This document shows positions 25,760 through 33,733 of a DNA stretch of 64,000 nucleotides, piece after piece. Within the stretch, counting starts at the first letter, position 1. Each line of letters begins with the position of its first letter. The DNA comes from Virgibacillus_O xinjiangensis (lineage in GTDB: Bacteria > Bacillota > Bacilli > Bacillales > Amphibacillaceae), in contig NZ_JBHRSA010000056.1 in assembly GCF_042643145.1 (NCBI RefSeq), forward strand, positions 1 to 64,000, given 5' to 3'. The notes beneath the pieces are model-generated. The model worked only from the letters and a program-made list of their open reading frames with translations, had not been told where the DNA came from and searched no databases. Position numbers and translations under genes: made by a program.

Positions 25760-27700
25760 TTAGGCTACTGATGTTCGTTTATTTTTCTGTCTTCCCTTAA
25801 GACTATGGAAGACTAGTACCGCAATCAAGATAGTAATACCGCTTAAATCTGTTAGCAAGCCCGGCTTTATCAGTAAGAATGCAGTAGCAAAGAAAGCAAC
25901 AGTTTCTGGGATGTTTAATTTGGCTGTTAAGTAATTATTAGTAGCTACAGAAAAGGCAAATACACCTACCCCCCCTGTAACTAATGTGACAATAACATTT
26001 AAAATAGAAATCGGTTCCCCTGTAGAGGATTGCATAACCATTATTGGGTTATAGGCAATCATGAAAGGAATAATAAAACCAGGAAGAGCTATTTTTAATG
26101 CAGTCCATGAGGTTTTCATTGCATCTGCTCTCGCGATACCGGCAGCCGTATATGACGCCAATGCCACAGGAGGTGTAATATTTGATAAAACACCAAACCA
26201 AAACACAAATAAATGCGCTGCTACCGGGTTTACACCGGCTTCAATTAAAGCGGGAGCCACTGTAACTGCTACGACAATATACAAAGCTGTTGATGGAAGT
26301 CCCATACTCAAAACAATACAAGTAATCATAACCATTAAAAGAATTACCCAAAGATTTCCACCAGCAATTGAAATAATATTATATGCTATCGTTGATCCCA
26401 GCCCAGTCATCGTGACCACAGCTATGATAATACCCACTGATGCACACGCAATACCAACTTGAACGGATCCTTTTCCCCCATCAATTAATGCGTTCAAAAA
26501 CTTAGTCAGATTGATACGATTTTCTTTTTCTGTGGTAAGCCAACTGGCTACAATAGCCAATATTATTCCAGCAAATCCTGCATATAGAGGAGTTCTCCCC
26601 ATTATTAGCGCAACAAGCACAACTATAATTGGGAGTAAAAGTGCCCCTCGACTCTTAAGTACTTCCCATACTTGAGGGATAGAGTCTTTATTTAGTCCTT
26701 TAAGTCCTTGTTTTTTTGCTTCAATATGAATGGAAATAATCAAAGCTAAATAATAAAGAAAGGTAGGAATAATAGCTGCAAACACTATCACCGTATAAGA
26801 AACCCCTAAGAAACCAGCCATTATGAATGCAGCTGCACCCATTATTGGTGGCATGATCATCCCACCCGTTGAAGCAGTAGACTCGACTGCGGCTGCAAAC
26901 CTAGGTTTTAGACCTATACTTTTCATTAGTGGAATTGTAAAACTTCCGGTGGTTGCAACATTGGCTACGGCACTGCCATTCAAAGACCCGGTTAGTGCGC
27001 TTGTCAATACAGCAACGTGAGCTGGACCACCTCTCCGCTGCCCTGCGATAGCAACTGCCAAATCATTAAATAACTTGGAAGCGCCACTTGCGTTTAGGAA
27101 GGCTCCAAATAAAATAAATAATACAATATAAGTAGAAGCAATAGATAGAGTCATTCCAAAGATACCTTCCGTAGTCATATATATACGATACATCAGTCTT
27201 TCTAAAGAAAACCCGGCATGACCAAACATTCCCGGAAAATAGGGCCCAAACAGAGCATAAATCAATGCCAAGCCAGACAATAAAGGTATAAATATACCTA
27301 TTGCCCTACGTGATGCTTCTAGTAAAACCAGAATGGTAATCACCGCGAACACATAGTCTTGGAGGATAGGTTGTGATGCGCGTTCAACGTGTATAGTGGT
27401 ATATGAAAAAAATATATACATTACACCGACAATACCAATCAAAGTTAAAATTACATCAGAGAGTTGAAATCTGGATTTTAAGGAATTTTTCCTGGGGGGA
27501 TAGAGTAAAAAGGTTAGTATTAACAAAAATCCTAAAAATGCCACGTTTCTATATATTTCTTGTATGTTCATCAGCCCATTTACAGTGATAGCAAAACTGG
27601 ATAGGGTAGCCGCTACAATACTAATAACCAGTTTTTGCTTTCCTGTTAAGTTTCTAATTTTCCCACCTGCCCCTTGCTCCTTCAACTGTTCATCAGCCAT
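25760..27700 (-). CDS. Fused TRAP transporter permease (TAXI type)
   Basis: 646 residues with about 17 membrane helices: N-terminal DctQ-like helices fused to the DctM-type large subunit. GAFLNASGASKLFNDLA, GSANVATTGSF-type loop and SMGLPSTALYIVVAVTVAPA are TRAP hallmarks. Sodium-coupled uptake of a carboxylate with the preceding lipoprotein. Confidence 0.9.
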   Translation of the reverse strand: MADEQLKEQGAGGKIRNLTGKQKLVISIVAATLSSFAITVNGLMNIQEIYRNVAFLGFLLILTFLLYPPRKNSLKSRFQLSDVILTLIGIVGVMYIFFSYTTIHVERASQPILQDYVFAVITILVLLEASRRAIGIFIPLLSGLALIYALFGPYFPGMFGHAGFSLERLMYRIYMTTEGIFGMTLSIASTYIVLFILFGAFLNASGASKLFNDLAVAIAGQRRGGPAHVAVLTSALTGSLNGSAVANVATTGSFTIPLMKSIGLKPRFAAAVESTASTGGMIMPPIMGAAAFIMAGFLGVSYTVIVFAAIIPTFLYYLALIISIHIEAKKQGLKGLNKDSIPQVWEVLKSRGALLLPIIVVLVALIMGRTPLYAGFAGIILAIVASWLTTEKENRINLTKFLNALIDGGKGSVQVGIACASVGIIIAVVTMTGLGSTIAYNIISIAGGNLWVILLMVMITCIVLSMGLPSTALYIVVAVTVAPALIEAGVNPVAAHLFVFWFGVLSNITPPVALASYTAAGIARADAMKTSWTALKIALPGFIIPFMIAYNPIMVMQSSTGEPISILNVIVTLVTGGVGVFAFSVATNNYLTAKLNIPETVAFFATAFLLIKPGLLTDLSGITILIAVLVFHSLKGRQKNKRTSVA

Positions 27701-27828
27701 GTAATATCTCCTCCCTTTTGTTGATACAGTTGTTCCCCATTATATAGAAACGCTTACATCCTTAGGTTAACTAGTAGGCCTCCTTTGCCGTAACTACATT
27801 ACTATTATACTTTTCTGCCCTAAAGCAA

Positions 27829-29547
27829 TCAGCTATGGGTAAACCTCATAGATGTTTGACTCTTATTTGACGTTAGGAAATCAAAATCACAACCCTCATC
27901 TGCTTGTAGTACATGCTCTCTATACAATTTTGGATAGCCCCTGTCATAATCTGTGAAAACAGGTGGATTAAAGTCTAGTTTTCGTTTCTCTAATTCTTCT
28001 TCAGAGATTAAGACGTCTAACACACCTTTCTCCATATTCAATTCAATAATATCCCCCTCTTTAATCAATCCAATTGGACCACCAATTGCTGCCTCAGGAG
28101 CCACATGTAAAACTACTGAGCCGAAGGCTGTTCCACTCATACGACAATCAGAGATTCTTAACATATCCCTCACACCTTGTTTAAGTAATTTATCCGGTAT
28201 TGGAATCATTCCTGCCTCGGGCATCCCTGGTGCACCAACAGGACCAGCATTCTGAAGAATCATTACACTATCTTTATCAACTTCTAGTTCAGGATCGTTG
28301 ATTCTATTCTCCATATCCTCCAATGAATTGAAAACAACTGCTCTGCCTTTATGCTGGAGAAGTCTTTTTTCTATAACAGCTTTCGGCTTCATTATAGCTC
28401 CATTGGGTGCAAGATTACCGAACAAAACCCTAATACCTCCTTCAGGGTATAATGGATTATCTAATGGCTTAATAATATTTCGATAGACAGGGTTTACCAC
28501 GATATCTTCTATATTCTCTCTCAAAGTATTACCTGTAACAGTTACTTCTTCTAAGTTCAGTAATGGCTCCATTTCCTTTAGTAAAGCCGGAACTCCACCA
28601 GCATTATAAAAATCTTGCATTTGATATTCTCCTGCTGGTCTGAGATTTGCCAAGAATGGAGTGGAATCGCTAAGCTCATTAAAGCGGTCTAATTCCAAGT
28701 TAATCCCCAGCCTTTTTGAGATAGCAGTTAAATGAATTACCGCATTAGAGGATCCTCCAACAGCCATAAGAAGCCTAATTGCGTTTTCAATAGCCTTCTC
28801 TGTCATTATGTCAGAAGGTTTTATATTTTTTTCTACTAACTCAACGATACTTTTCCCTGTTTCCTTTGCGAGACGAAGTCGTTCATTCACTGTGGCGGGC
28901 GTAGCAGCTCCCCCAGGCAACATCATTCCCATTGCTTCAGCACAAGATGCAATTGTACTGGCAGACCCCATAACCATACAATGGCCAGCAGTAGGAGCAA
29001 GTTGGGCATTTATATTATTTATTTCTTCCTCACTAACTTCTCCAGCTTTATATTCCTGCCAATAGAAACGGCAATCAGAGCAGGCACCCAAAGTTTGTCC
29101 ATTGTATTCTCCATTTTCCATAGGGCCACCAGTGAATAGAATTGCTGGTTTATCAGCACTAGCAGCTGCCATTAGCTGCGCAGGGGCCATCTTATCACAG
29201 CCACCAATTAGCACTACACCATCTATAGGTTGGGCAGAAATCATCTCTTCAGTATCCATTGCAACCAGGTTTCTATACAGCATTGTAGTAGGACTAGTAA
29301 ACATCTCACCTATTGAGATGGTTGGAAATTCAAGAGGAATTCCTCCAGCCATCAAAACACCCTGTTTGATAGCGGCTACCATTGGCTGTACATGAGAATG
29401 ACAACGGTTAACCTCACTATATGTATTACATATACCAATTACTGGTTTTTTAAAATCTTCTTCGTCATAACCAAGGTTTCTTCTGAAAGCCATCTTTATA
29501 AATTCACTAAACCCCGCATCTCCATAAGAAGTGCTTTCTCTTTTCAT
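27829..29547 (-). CDS. IlvD/Edd-family dehydratase (likely sugar-acid)
   Basis: 572 residues. Fe-S ligands GGCDKMAPAQ and LGACSDCRF, plus CNTYSEVNRCHSHVQP and AGHCMVMGSASTIAS. As it is not beside leucine/valine genes, it is more likely a sugar-acid (arabinonate, xylonate or similar) dehydratase producing the 2-keto-3-deoxy acid. Ribosome site GAGGAGG. The C terminus is extended. Confidence 0.85.
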   Translation of the reverse strand: MKRESTSYGDAGFSEFIKMAFRRNLGYDEEDFKKPVIGICNTYSEVNRCHSHVQPMVAAIKQGVLMAGGIPLEFPTISIGEMFTSPTTMLYRNLVAMDTEEMISAQPIDGVVLIGGCDKMAPAQLMAAASADKPAILFTGGPMENGEYNGQTLGACSDCRFYWQEYKAGEVSEEEINNINAQLAPTAGHCMVMGSASTIASCAEAMGMMLPGGAATPATVNERLRLAKETGKSIVELVEKNIKPSDIMTEKAIENAIRLLMAVGGSSNAVIHLTAISKRLGINLELDRFNELSDSTPFLANLRPAGEYQMQDFYNAGGVPALLKEMEPLLNLEEVTVTGNTLRENIEDIVVNPVYRNIIKPLDNPLYPEGGIRVLFGNLAPNGAIMKPKAVIEKRLLQHKGRAVVFNSLEDMENRINDPELEVDKDSVMILQNAGPVGAPGMPEAGMIPIPDKLLKQGVRDMLRISDCRMSGTAFGSVVLHVAPEAAIGGPIGLIKEGDIIELNMEKGVLDVLISEEELEKRKLDFNPPVFTDYDRGYPKLYREHVLQADEGCDFDFLTSNKSQTSMRFTHS

Positions 29548-29573
29548 AATGAATCCTCCTCTATAATATTTGA

Positions 29574-30299
29574 TTACAATGATGACCCTCTTTGACTTAT
29601 ACTCTCATTGAGATTGGTATAGCCATAAATCACCACCTCTTTATTACTCTCCATGTGGGAAGCCATATACTCACGAGCTTTCTTTGATTCCCTTTTCTCT
29701 ATTGCCTCAGCAATCATAAGATGATAATTAACCGCCTTTTCTTTCATTGGTTGAATATTTGTGTAAGATCTAGCTTTCCTTAATTTATCCTGTAATTGCT
29801 CGTACATTTCAATTGACACATCATTATGAGTGGCTTTAACAATAAGTAAATGGAAATACATATCCTCTTTTTTAGTTGATTTGTTTAGTTGGACTAACTT
29901 TTCCATACGTTTTGCAGAATCCATAATCCCTTGAATCTCAGTCTGGTAAGCCTGTTGAGCAGCAATTTCTGCAAAAGCCGGTTCTATAATACTTCGAACC
30001 TGTATTAAGTTCATAAGTTCAATGATTGAGGCTGAAGGCTTCAACTTAGCATTTTCTTCTAAAACTTTATCCTTGCCGAGCTCATTTAAGAAAGTCCCTC
30101 GTCCTTGTTCAATTCGGAGGATATTTCTGCTTTCCAACACCCTAAAAACTTCCCTAATTAGTGAAACGCTTACATTTAATTTATTAGCAAAATCTGTTAG
30201 GTTCGGCAATCTATCCCCTTGTTGCCATTCACCTGATTGCAAGATGTCTTCAACTTTAGTCATAGTATTATTAAAACGATGATTATCACGAATTGACAC
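29574..30299 (-). CDS. GntR/FadR-family repressor of cargo B
   Basis: 241 residues from a GTG at 30299 (ribosome site GGGAGGG). GntR winged helix LTDFANKLNVSVSLIREVFR then an FCD effector domain with helices. First gene of the catabolic operon and autoregulated, as its promoter overlaps two operators at 30318-30365. Confidence 0.9.
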   Translation of the reverse strand: MSIRDNHRFNNTMTKVEDILQSGEWQQGDRLPNLTDFANKLNVSVSLIREVFRVLESRNILRIEQGRGTFLNELGKDKVLEENAKLKPSASIIELMNLIQVRSIIEPAFAEIAAQQAYQTEIQGIMDSAKRMEKLVQLNKSTKKEDMYFHLLIVKATHNDVSIEMYEQLQDKLRKARSYTNIQPMKEKAVNYHLMIAEAIEKRESKKAREYMASHMESNKEVVIYGYTNLNESISQRGSSL

Positions 30300-30317
30300 T
30301 ATTTTTCCCTCCCTTCT

Positions 30318-30374
30318 AAATACATCTGATATATCTTTAAAAATTAATATACATCAGATGTATTTAAGGGTCAA
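30318..30374 (-). promoter_or_regulatory. Cargo B promoter with two GntR operators
   Basis: Minus-strand TTGACC (30369-30374), 17-base spacer, TATATT (30346-30351). Operators AAATACATCTGATATAT (30318-30334) and the mirror ATATACATCAGATGTATTT (30347-30365): inverted arms around ATCTGAT/ATCAGAT, the FadR-subfamily pattern. The upstream operator covers the -10 box and most of the spacer. Confidence 0.8.
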
Positions 30375-30469
30375 GCCGTAAATCCAAATTTTCTCAAAAT
30401 TTTTCTTATTAATAACATTTCGATCGTGGTATAGGAAGATTTAAATAATGAAATAAAATCGTGAAAAAA

Positions 30470-30505
30470 AGCCAGTTAACCCCATCTACATGGGTTTAAC
30501 TGGCT
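30470..30505 (-). terminator. Terminator at the right edge of cargo B
   Basis: AGCCAGTTAACCCCAT / ATGGGTTTAACTGGCT, then TTTTTTT on the minus strand. Nearly identical to 19343-19378, in the same orientation. Bases 30375-30469 hold only the upstream end of the cargo promoter. Confidence 0.85.
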
Positions 30506-30559
30506 TTCCTTATCTATATTTATTAAGCTTTTGTTCTCCTTTACAATTTAGAATTCTAT

Positions 30560-31030
30560 TTACACTCTATTTGTAAATTGGAAAATCAACCTGACGATGA
30601 AAGATATCCCAATAAATATGAGTAACCCAAAAAACAGATTTTTTACCGTCATCCAAAGCATACTAGGCTCCCCACTATCTCCATCGCTTCCTTTAATTCG
30701 TGTAAATTCTCCAATTTCTTGTTCTACTTCTCCATCGCTTACTTTATAAAGAAGTGTATCTCCATCTGTTAATTCAAAGTACACCTCTGTAACCCAATCT
30801 TTATAATAATAATAAACGTCATCCTGTACAACTTCTAAACTATCTCCGTCTCTCTCATATTCTACTGTAAACATATCTTCTATATTTATTGTTGCTGTAT
30901 TATTATCCATAATTTTAATATCGTACCGCGGTTCGCCGTCTGTGCTATATTCTCCATAAAACTCCGGTTTACCACACGCACTAATAACCAAAAGCATAAT
31001 AAATATGGCAAATATATATATTCTTTTCAC
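30560..31030 (-). CDS. Lipoprotein with C-terminal membrane helix
   Basis: 156 residues from a GTG at 31030 (AGGAGGTG). Signal with lipobox ISAC (Cys19), acidic beta-rich extracellular part, and a C-terminal helix FFGLLIFIGISFIVRLIF. Two anchors are unusual. Possibly involved in entry exclusion or surface protection of the ICE, but no evidence beyond topology. Confidence 0.7.
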   Translation of the reverse strand: MKRIYIFAIFIMLLVISACGKPEFYGEYSTDGEPRYDIKIMDNNTATINIEDMFTVEYERDGDSLEVVQDDVYYYYKDWVTEVYFELTDGDTLLYKVSDGEVEQEIGEFTRIKGSDGDSGEPSMLWMTVKNLFFGLLIFIGISFIVRLIFQFTNRV

Positions 31031-31182
31031 TTTATCACCTCCTCTTGAAATTACACTTTAGGATGGGGAAAAGACTAGTATTATAACGAACAACCATCTT
31101 TATGACTATTTTGAATTAAAGAATCAGGGTTTTCAACTCCTAATTAATATCAACTGGGTTTCGGAGGGGTATCTTAACTTAG

Positions 31183-31211
31183 TTTTAAAATCGAATAACT
31201 TCAGGTATAAT
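31183..31211 (+). promoter_or_regulatory. Promoter of antitoxin RNA 2
   Basis: TTTTAA (31183-31188), 17-base spacer, TATAAT (31206-31211). Same spacing as at 2518-2546. Confidence 0.6.
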
Positions 31212-31217
31212 AAATAT

Positions 31218-31357
31218 ATAATCATCGCATAAAATAAAAAGAGACCGCCAGTGCGGTCACACTAGCGGTCTTGTACAACAGCCCTTCAAGGGGGCGGCTC
31301 ACAGAGTGGGAAAATAACTACCCAAACGCTTGCCAGCTTTTATGGGTGGTTATTTTT
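31218..31357 (+). ncRNA. Antisense antitoxin RNA, copy 2
   Basis: Predicted plus-strand RNA ending in a terminator (AATAACTACCCA / TGGGTGGTTATT, then TTTTTA, 31313-31357). It overlaps the toxin message from its stop region, as in copy 1. Ends are estimated. Confidence 0.55.
31243..31270 (-). terminator. Terminator of toxin message 2
   Basis: GACCGC / GCGGTC stem with inner pairing, then TCTTTTT on the minus strand. Confidence 0.7.
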
Positions 31358-31429
31358 ATGACTTGACTGAATCGCAACCAGCAGTGTTCCAAAGGAAATC
31401 ATCAGAACCAACGATTCAAATACTGTCAT
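31340..31429 (-). CDS. Type I holin-like toxin (29 residues), copy 2
   Basis: MTVFESLVLMISFGTLLVAI then QSSHKNNHP. Same family as 2684-2761; 18 of the first 20 positions are identical or conservative. Its tail is longer and ends HKNNHP because the reading frame runs through the region that is the stop in copy 1. Ribosome site AAGGCGGTGAT. Part of a toxin-antitoxin locus stabilising the ICE. Confidence 0.75.
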   Translation of the reverse strand: MTVFESLVLMISFGTLLVAIQSSHKNNHP

Positions 31430-31554
31430 CAGGCATCACCGCCTTCCGATATGGAAGTCAGGGAGTGAGCCACTACCCATGAATGCCTTGCTGTACAGGA
31501 TAAGTATAGCAAAGATTACCGTTCAATAATAGAACATATCTTCTCTTAGTTCAT

Positions 31555-31752
31555 TTATGCTTGCCTGTTTAGACGATTCCTCTTACCCATCACCGATTTC
31601 ACTTTCCATTGTTTATCCGTTTCCATGTTATCATTTAGCTTATATGCGAATTTCTTAGCTGTTTGAAGATCCGGGAACGTTTTAGGTGTTTGGCTGTTGG
31701 ATTTCGTCAGTATCTCAGTTGAATCTTTTATTCTCCGTACAAGAATAAACAT
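31555..31752 (-). CDS. Hypothetical small protein
   Basis: 65 residues from the ATG at 31752, 9 bases after AAGGGAG. MFILVRRIKDSTEILTKSNS; basic, no domain recognised. Confidence 0.6.
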   Translation of the reverse strand: MFILVRRIKDSTEILTKSNSQTPKTFPDLQTAKKFAYKLNDNMETDKQWKVKSVMGKRNRLNRQA

Positions 31753-31908
31753 TTCATTCAACTCCCTTCATGATTCAGCTAGACTCGCTCTGGTATCATT
31801 TTCTCATATCCCTCCTTATATATGTGGCAATTAACAAAATCGTCATTATCCTTTAAAATCCGTAAATTATTGAGCCTTCATTATACATCTCTGCCGTAAA
31901 TGGAAAGG

Positions 31909-32055
31909 TTAATTTTTGGATGATTGCCTTAAACGATGCCACAATTGTCTCCTCTCCAGCTCCTCTTCCAACAAAGAGATGAAATCTCCATCTAAATTCA
32001 TAGACAGAGCCTTTTCATACGCATGGATCAACAGTTCATCTGATAGATGTTGCAA
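31909..32055 (-). CDS. sda: Sda-like sporulation kinase inhibitor
   Basis: 48 residues from a TTG at 32055, after GGGGGAGG. MQHLSDELLIHAYEKALSMN and then DFISLLEEELERRQL follow the Sda signature (B. subtilis Sda: LSDELLI, EMNLNRDFIELIENEIKRR). Sda binds the sporulation kinase KinA and blocks phosphotransfer, delaying spore formation when DNA is damaged or replicating. Here it lies in the conjugation operon, between a small hypothetical gene and a Replic_Relax-like gene, so the ICE could delay host sporulation while transferring. Confidence 0.9.
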   Translation of the reverse strand: MQHLSDELLIHAYEKALSMNLDGDFISLLEEELERRQLWHRLRQSSKN

Positions 32056-32103
32056 CGTCCTCCCCCTTTTTTCTCCTTCATTCAGATAGACACATGAGAT
32101 AAA

Positions 32104-32790
32104 CTAACCTTCTTTGACAAATTCCCCATCTTGATTCAGCAGATAAAACAACTTTCCCTCGCCTGCATGTAGGTCTTCATCCGTGGTGATACGCAACTTT
32201 ATTTCTCTAGCATACATCGCTAAGGGCTGGAGATGGTTCAAGGACTCCACCACAATGATAAGCCGTTCCTGTCCAATCCCTTTCCATTTCAGGTGCATGA
32301 TCAAGTCCTTGATGTCACCCCGGGATACATAGATATAGAACAGCTTCCCTTGAAACTCGATGGCCCCTGTAAAGGGTTCGGGGGCTGGGATGATTGTCGA
32401 CTCGGGAAGATATGGATACAGTTCAAAGAACATCAATCGTTTCAAAACGTCTTTCATTCGGTATTCCACCCAGTAGTTCGGTTCATAAGGGACACCGGCA
32501 ATCACCGCTCCCACCTGTCCCAACGTATAAACAGGCATGATTTGCTTGTTCACACACAGTTCATGACGCACGATTTTCTGTTCTTTTTCCATCCGTTTCA
32601 ATCGCTTTTTCGGTAAGCGGAACAACCGGGAGAGCTGTCTTCCCCCGGCTATTCCTATCTTAGCTATCGCATCCAATGCGGCACATTCCTTGGGTGATTC
32701 GTCATTGACATAGTTCATTTTTTTCAAGTTGGACGGCAGGCGTTTCCAGTGCAGTTCCCACGGCCGTTCGATAGAGAAAGGGCTTGTCAT
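32104..32790 (-). CDS. Winged-helix protein, Replic_Relax-like
   Basis: 228 residues. N-terminal helix-turn-helix (ECAALDAIAKIGIAGGRQLS, RLPKKRLKRMEKEQKI), then a beta-rich domain (EFQGKLFYIYVSRGDIKDLI). The arrangement resembles the Replic_Relax-family protein at 37156-38205. Ribosome site AAGGAGG. Possibly a transfer or replication regulator. Confidence 0.55.
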   Translation of the reverse strand: MTSPFSIERPWELHWKRLPSNLKKMNYVNDESPKECAALDAIAKIGIAGGRQLSRLFRLPKKRLKRMEKEQKIVRHELCVNKQIMPVYTLGQVGAVIAGVPYEPNYWVEYRMKDVLKRLMFFELYPYLPESTIIPAPEPFTGAIEFQGKLFYIYVSRGDIKDLIMHLKWKGIGQERLIIVVESLNHLQPLAMYAREIKLRITTDEDLHAGEGKLFYLLNQDGEFVKEG

Positions 32791-32802
32791 TGGGATGCCT
32801 CC

Positions 32803-33648
32803 TTATAATACCCGGGTAATGCGCGTGCGGATCTGTTCTTTCTCCGTATTGATGTTATCCACGCGCACCAGTACCCGGTCGTCTTTTTGGACGTTCTGGA
32901 ATTTCAAGTGACTGGAGAGGGAATCGACTCCCGGTTCCAACCGGACGAACACGCCATATTCCCGGACTCCTGATACCTTTCCAACGTATTCCCCGTTCTT
33001 CTGGTACCGTTTCACGCAATCTGGCCATGGATTCTGTTGCAGGGCCTTCGCGCTGACCTGTACTTCCTTCTTGTCCTCGTCGATGGACAAGACTTTCACT
33101 TTCAAGGCATCGCCTTCCTTGAATTCCTCATGCAGATCGTCAATCCAACCGTAGCGAATCTCCGCTATCGGGAGGAACACCTGAATGCCGCCGATATCCC
33201 CGAGCATATAGTCATCGCCCACGTGGCGGACGACTGCCGGGATGACATCGCCTTCCTCTATTTTCCGGAGGGTGATGTCAGCCATCTTTTCCAGCGCCTT
33301 GGTCCGGGACCCGGTGAACAGTTCATTCTCCTGGTCGTAATTGAGCACCATGAAGGCGATATCTTGTCCCGTCATGGAACGCAGCTGCCGGAGGTTCTGC
33401 GCCCCCGTGAATTCCAGCGGAATCAATCCGCGAATCGAACCGACACGGACGACTGCACAGGCGGTCTTCTCTTCCCCGTCCGGTCCTACTTTTTCGATGC
33501 CGGAGATCGGGGCATAAAGGATTTTGTTGTTCTGGTAGGCTCCATAGATTTTCATCCAGTTCTCCATCGTGTGGTCCTGCTCCTGGTCCACCATCTTGGC
33601 TGGGTCAAACCCCTCGATCATTACCTTTTCATCCAATTCTTCTGCCAT
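32803..33648 (-). CDS. S1 RNA-binding domain protein
   Basis: 281 residues. Two S1-like OB folds: VIPAVVRHVGDDYMLGDIGG.. (about residues 135-195) and GEYVGKVSGVREYGVFVRLE (about 220-281). RpsA-like; RNA binding in translation or in mRNA handling for the operon. Located between the coupling protein and a winged-helix gene. Confidence 0.85.
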   Translation of the reverse strand: MAEELDEKVMIEGFDPAKMVDQEQDHTMENWMKIYGAYQNNKILYAPISGIEKVGPDGEEKTACAVVRVGSIRGLIPLEFTGAQNLRQLRSMTGQDIAFMVLNYDQENELFTGSRTKALEKMADITLRKIEEGDVIPAVVRHVGDDYMLGDIGGIQVFLPIAEIRYGWIDDLHEEFKEGDALKVKVLSIDEDKKEVQVSAKALQQNPWPDCVKRYQKNGEYVGKVSGVREYGVFVRLEPGVDSLSSHLKFQNVQKDDRVLVRVDNINTEKEQIRTRITRVL

Positions 33649-33705
33649 TACAAATCTCTCCTTTTAAAGTGATTTTGAATTCCTTTTAGATACTTTTATA
33701 TAGAA

Positions 33706-33733
33706 AAAGCCCCTCTCTCTAGAGAAGGACTTT
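33706..33733 (-). terminator. Terminator after the coupling protein gene
   Basis: AAAGTCCTTCTCT / AGAGAGGGGCTTT then TTC on the minus strand; it abuts the VirD4 stop at 33734. Confidence 0.7.
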
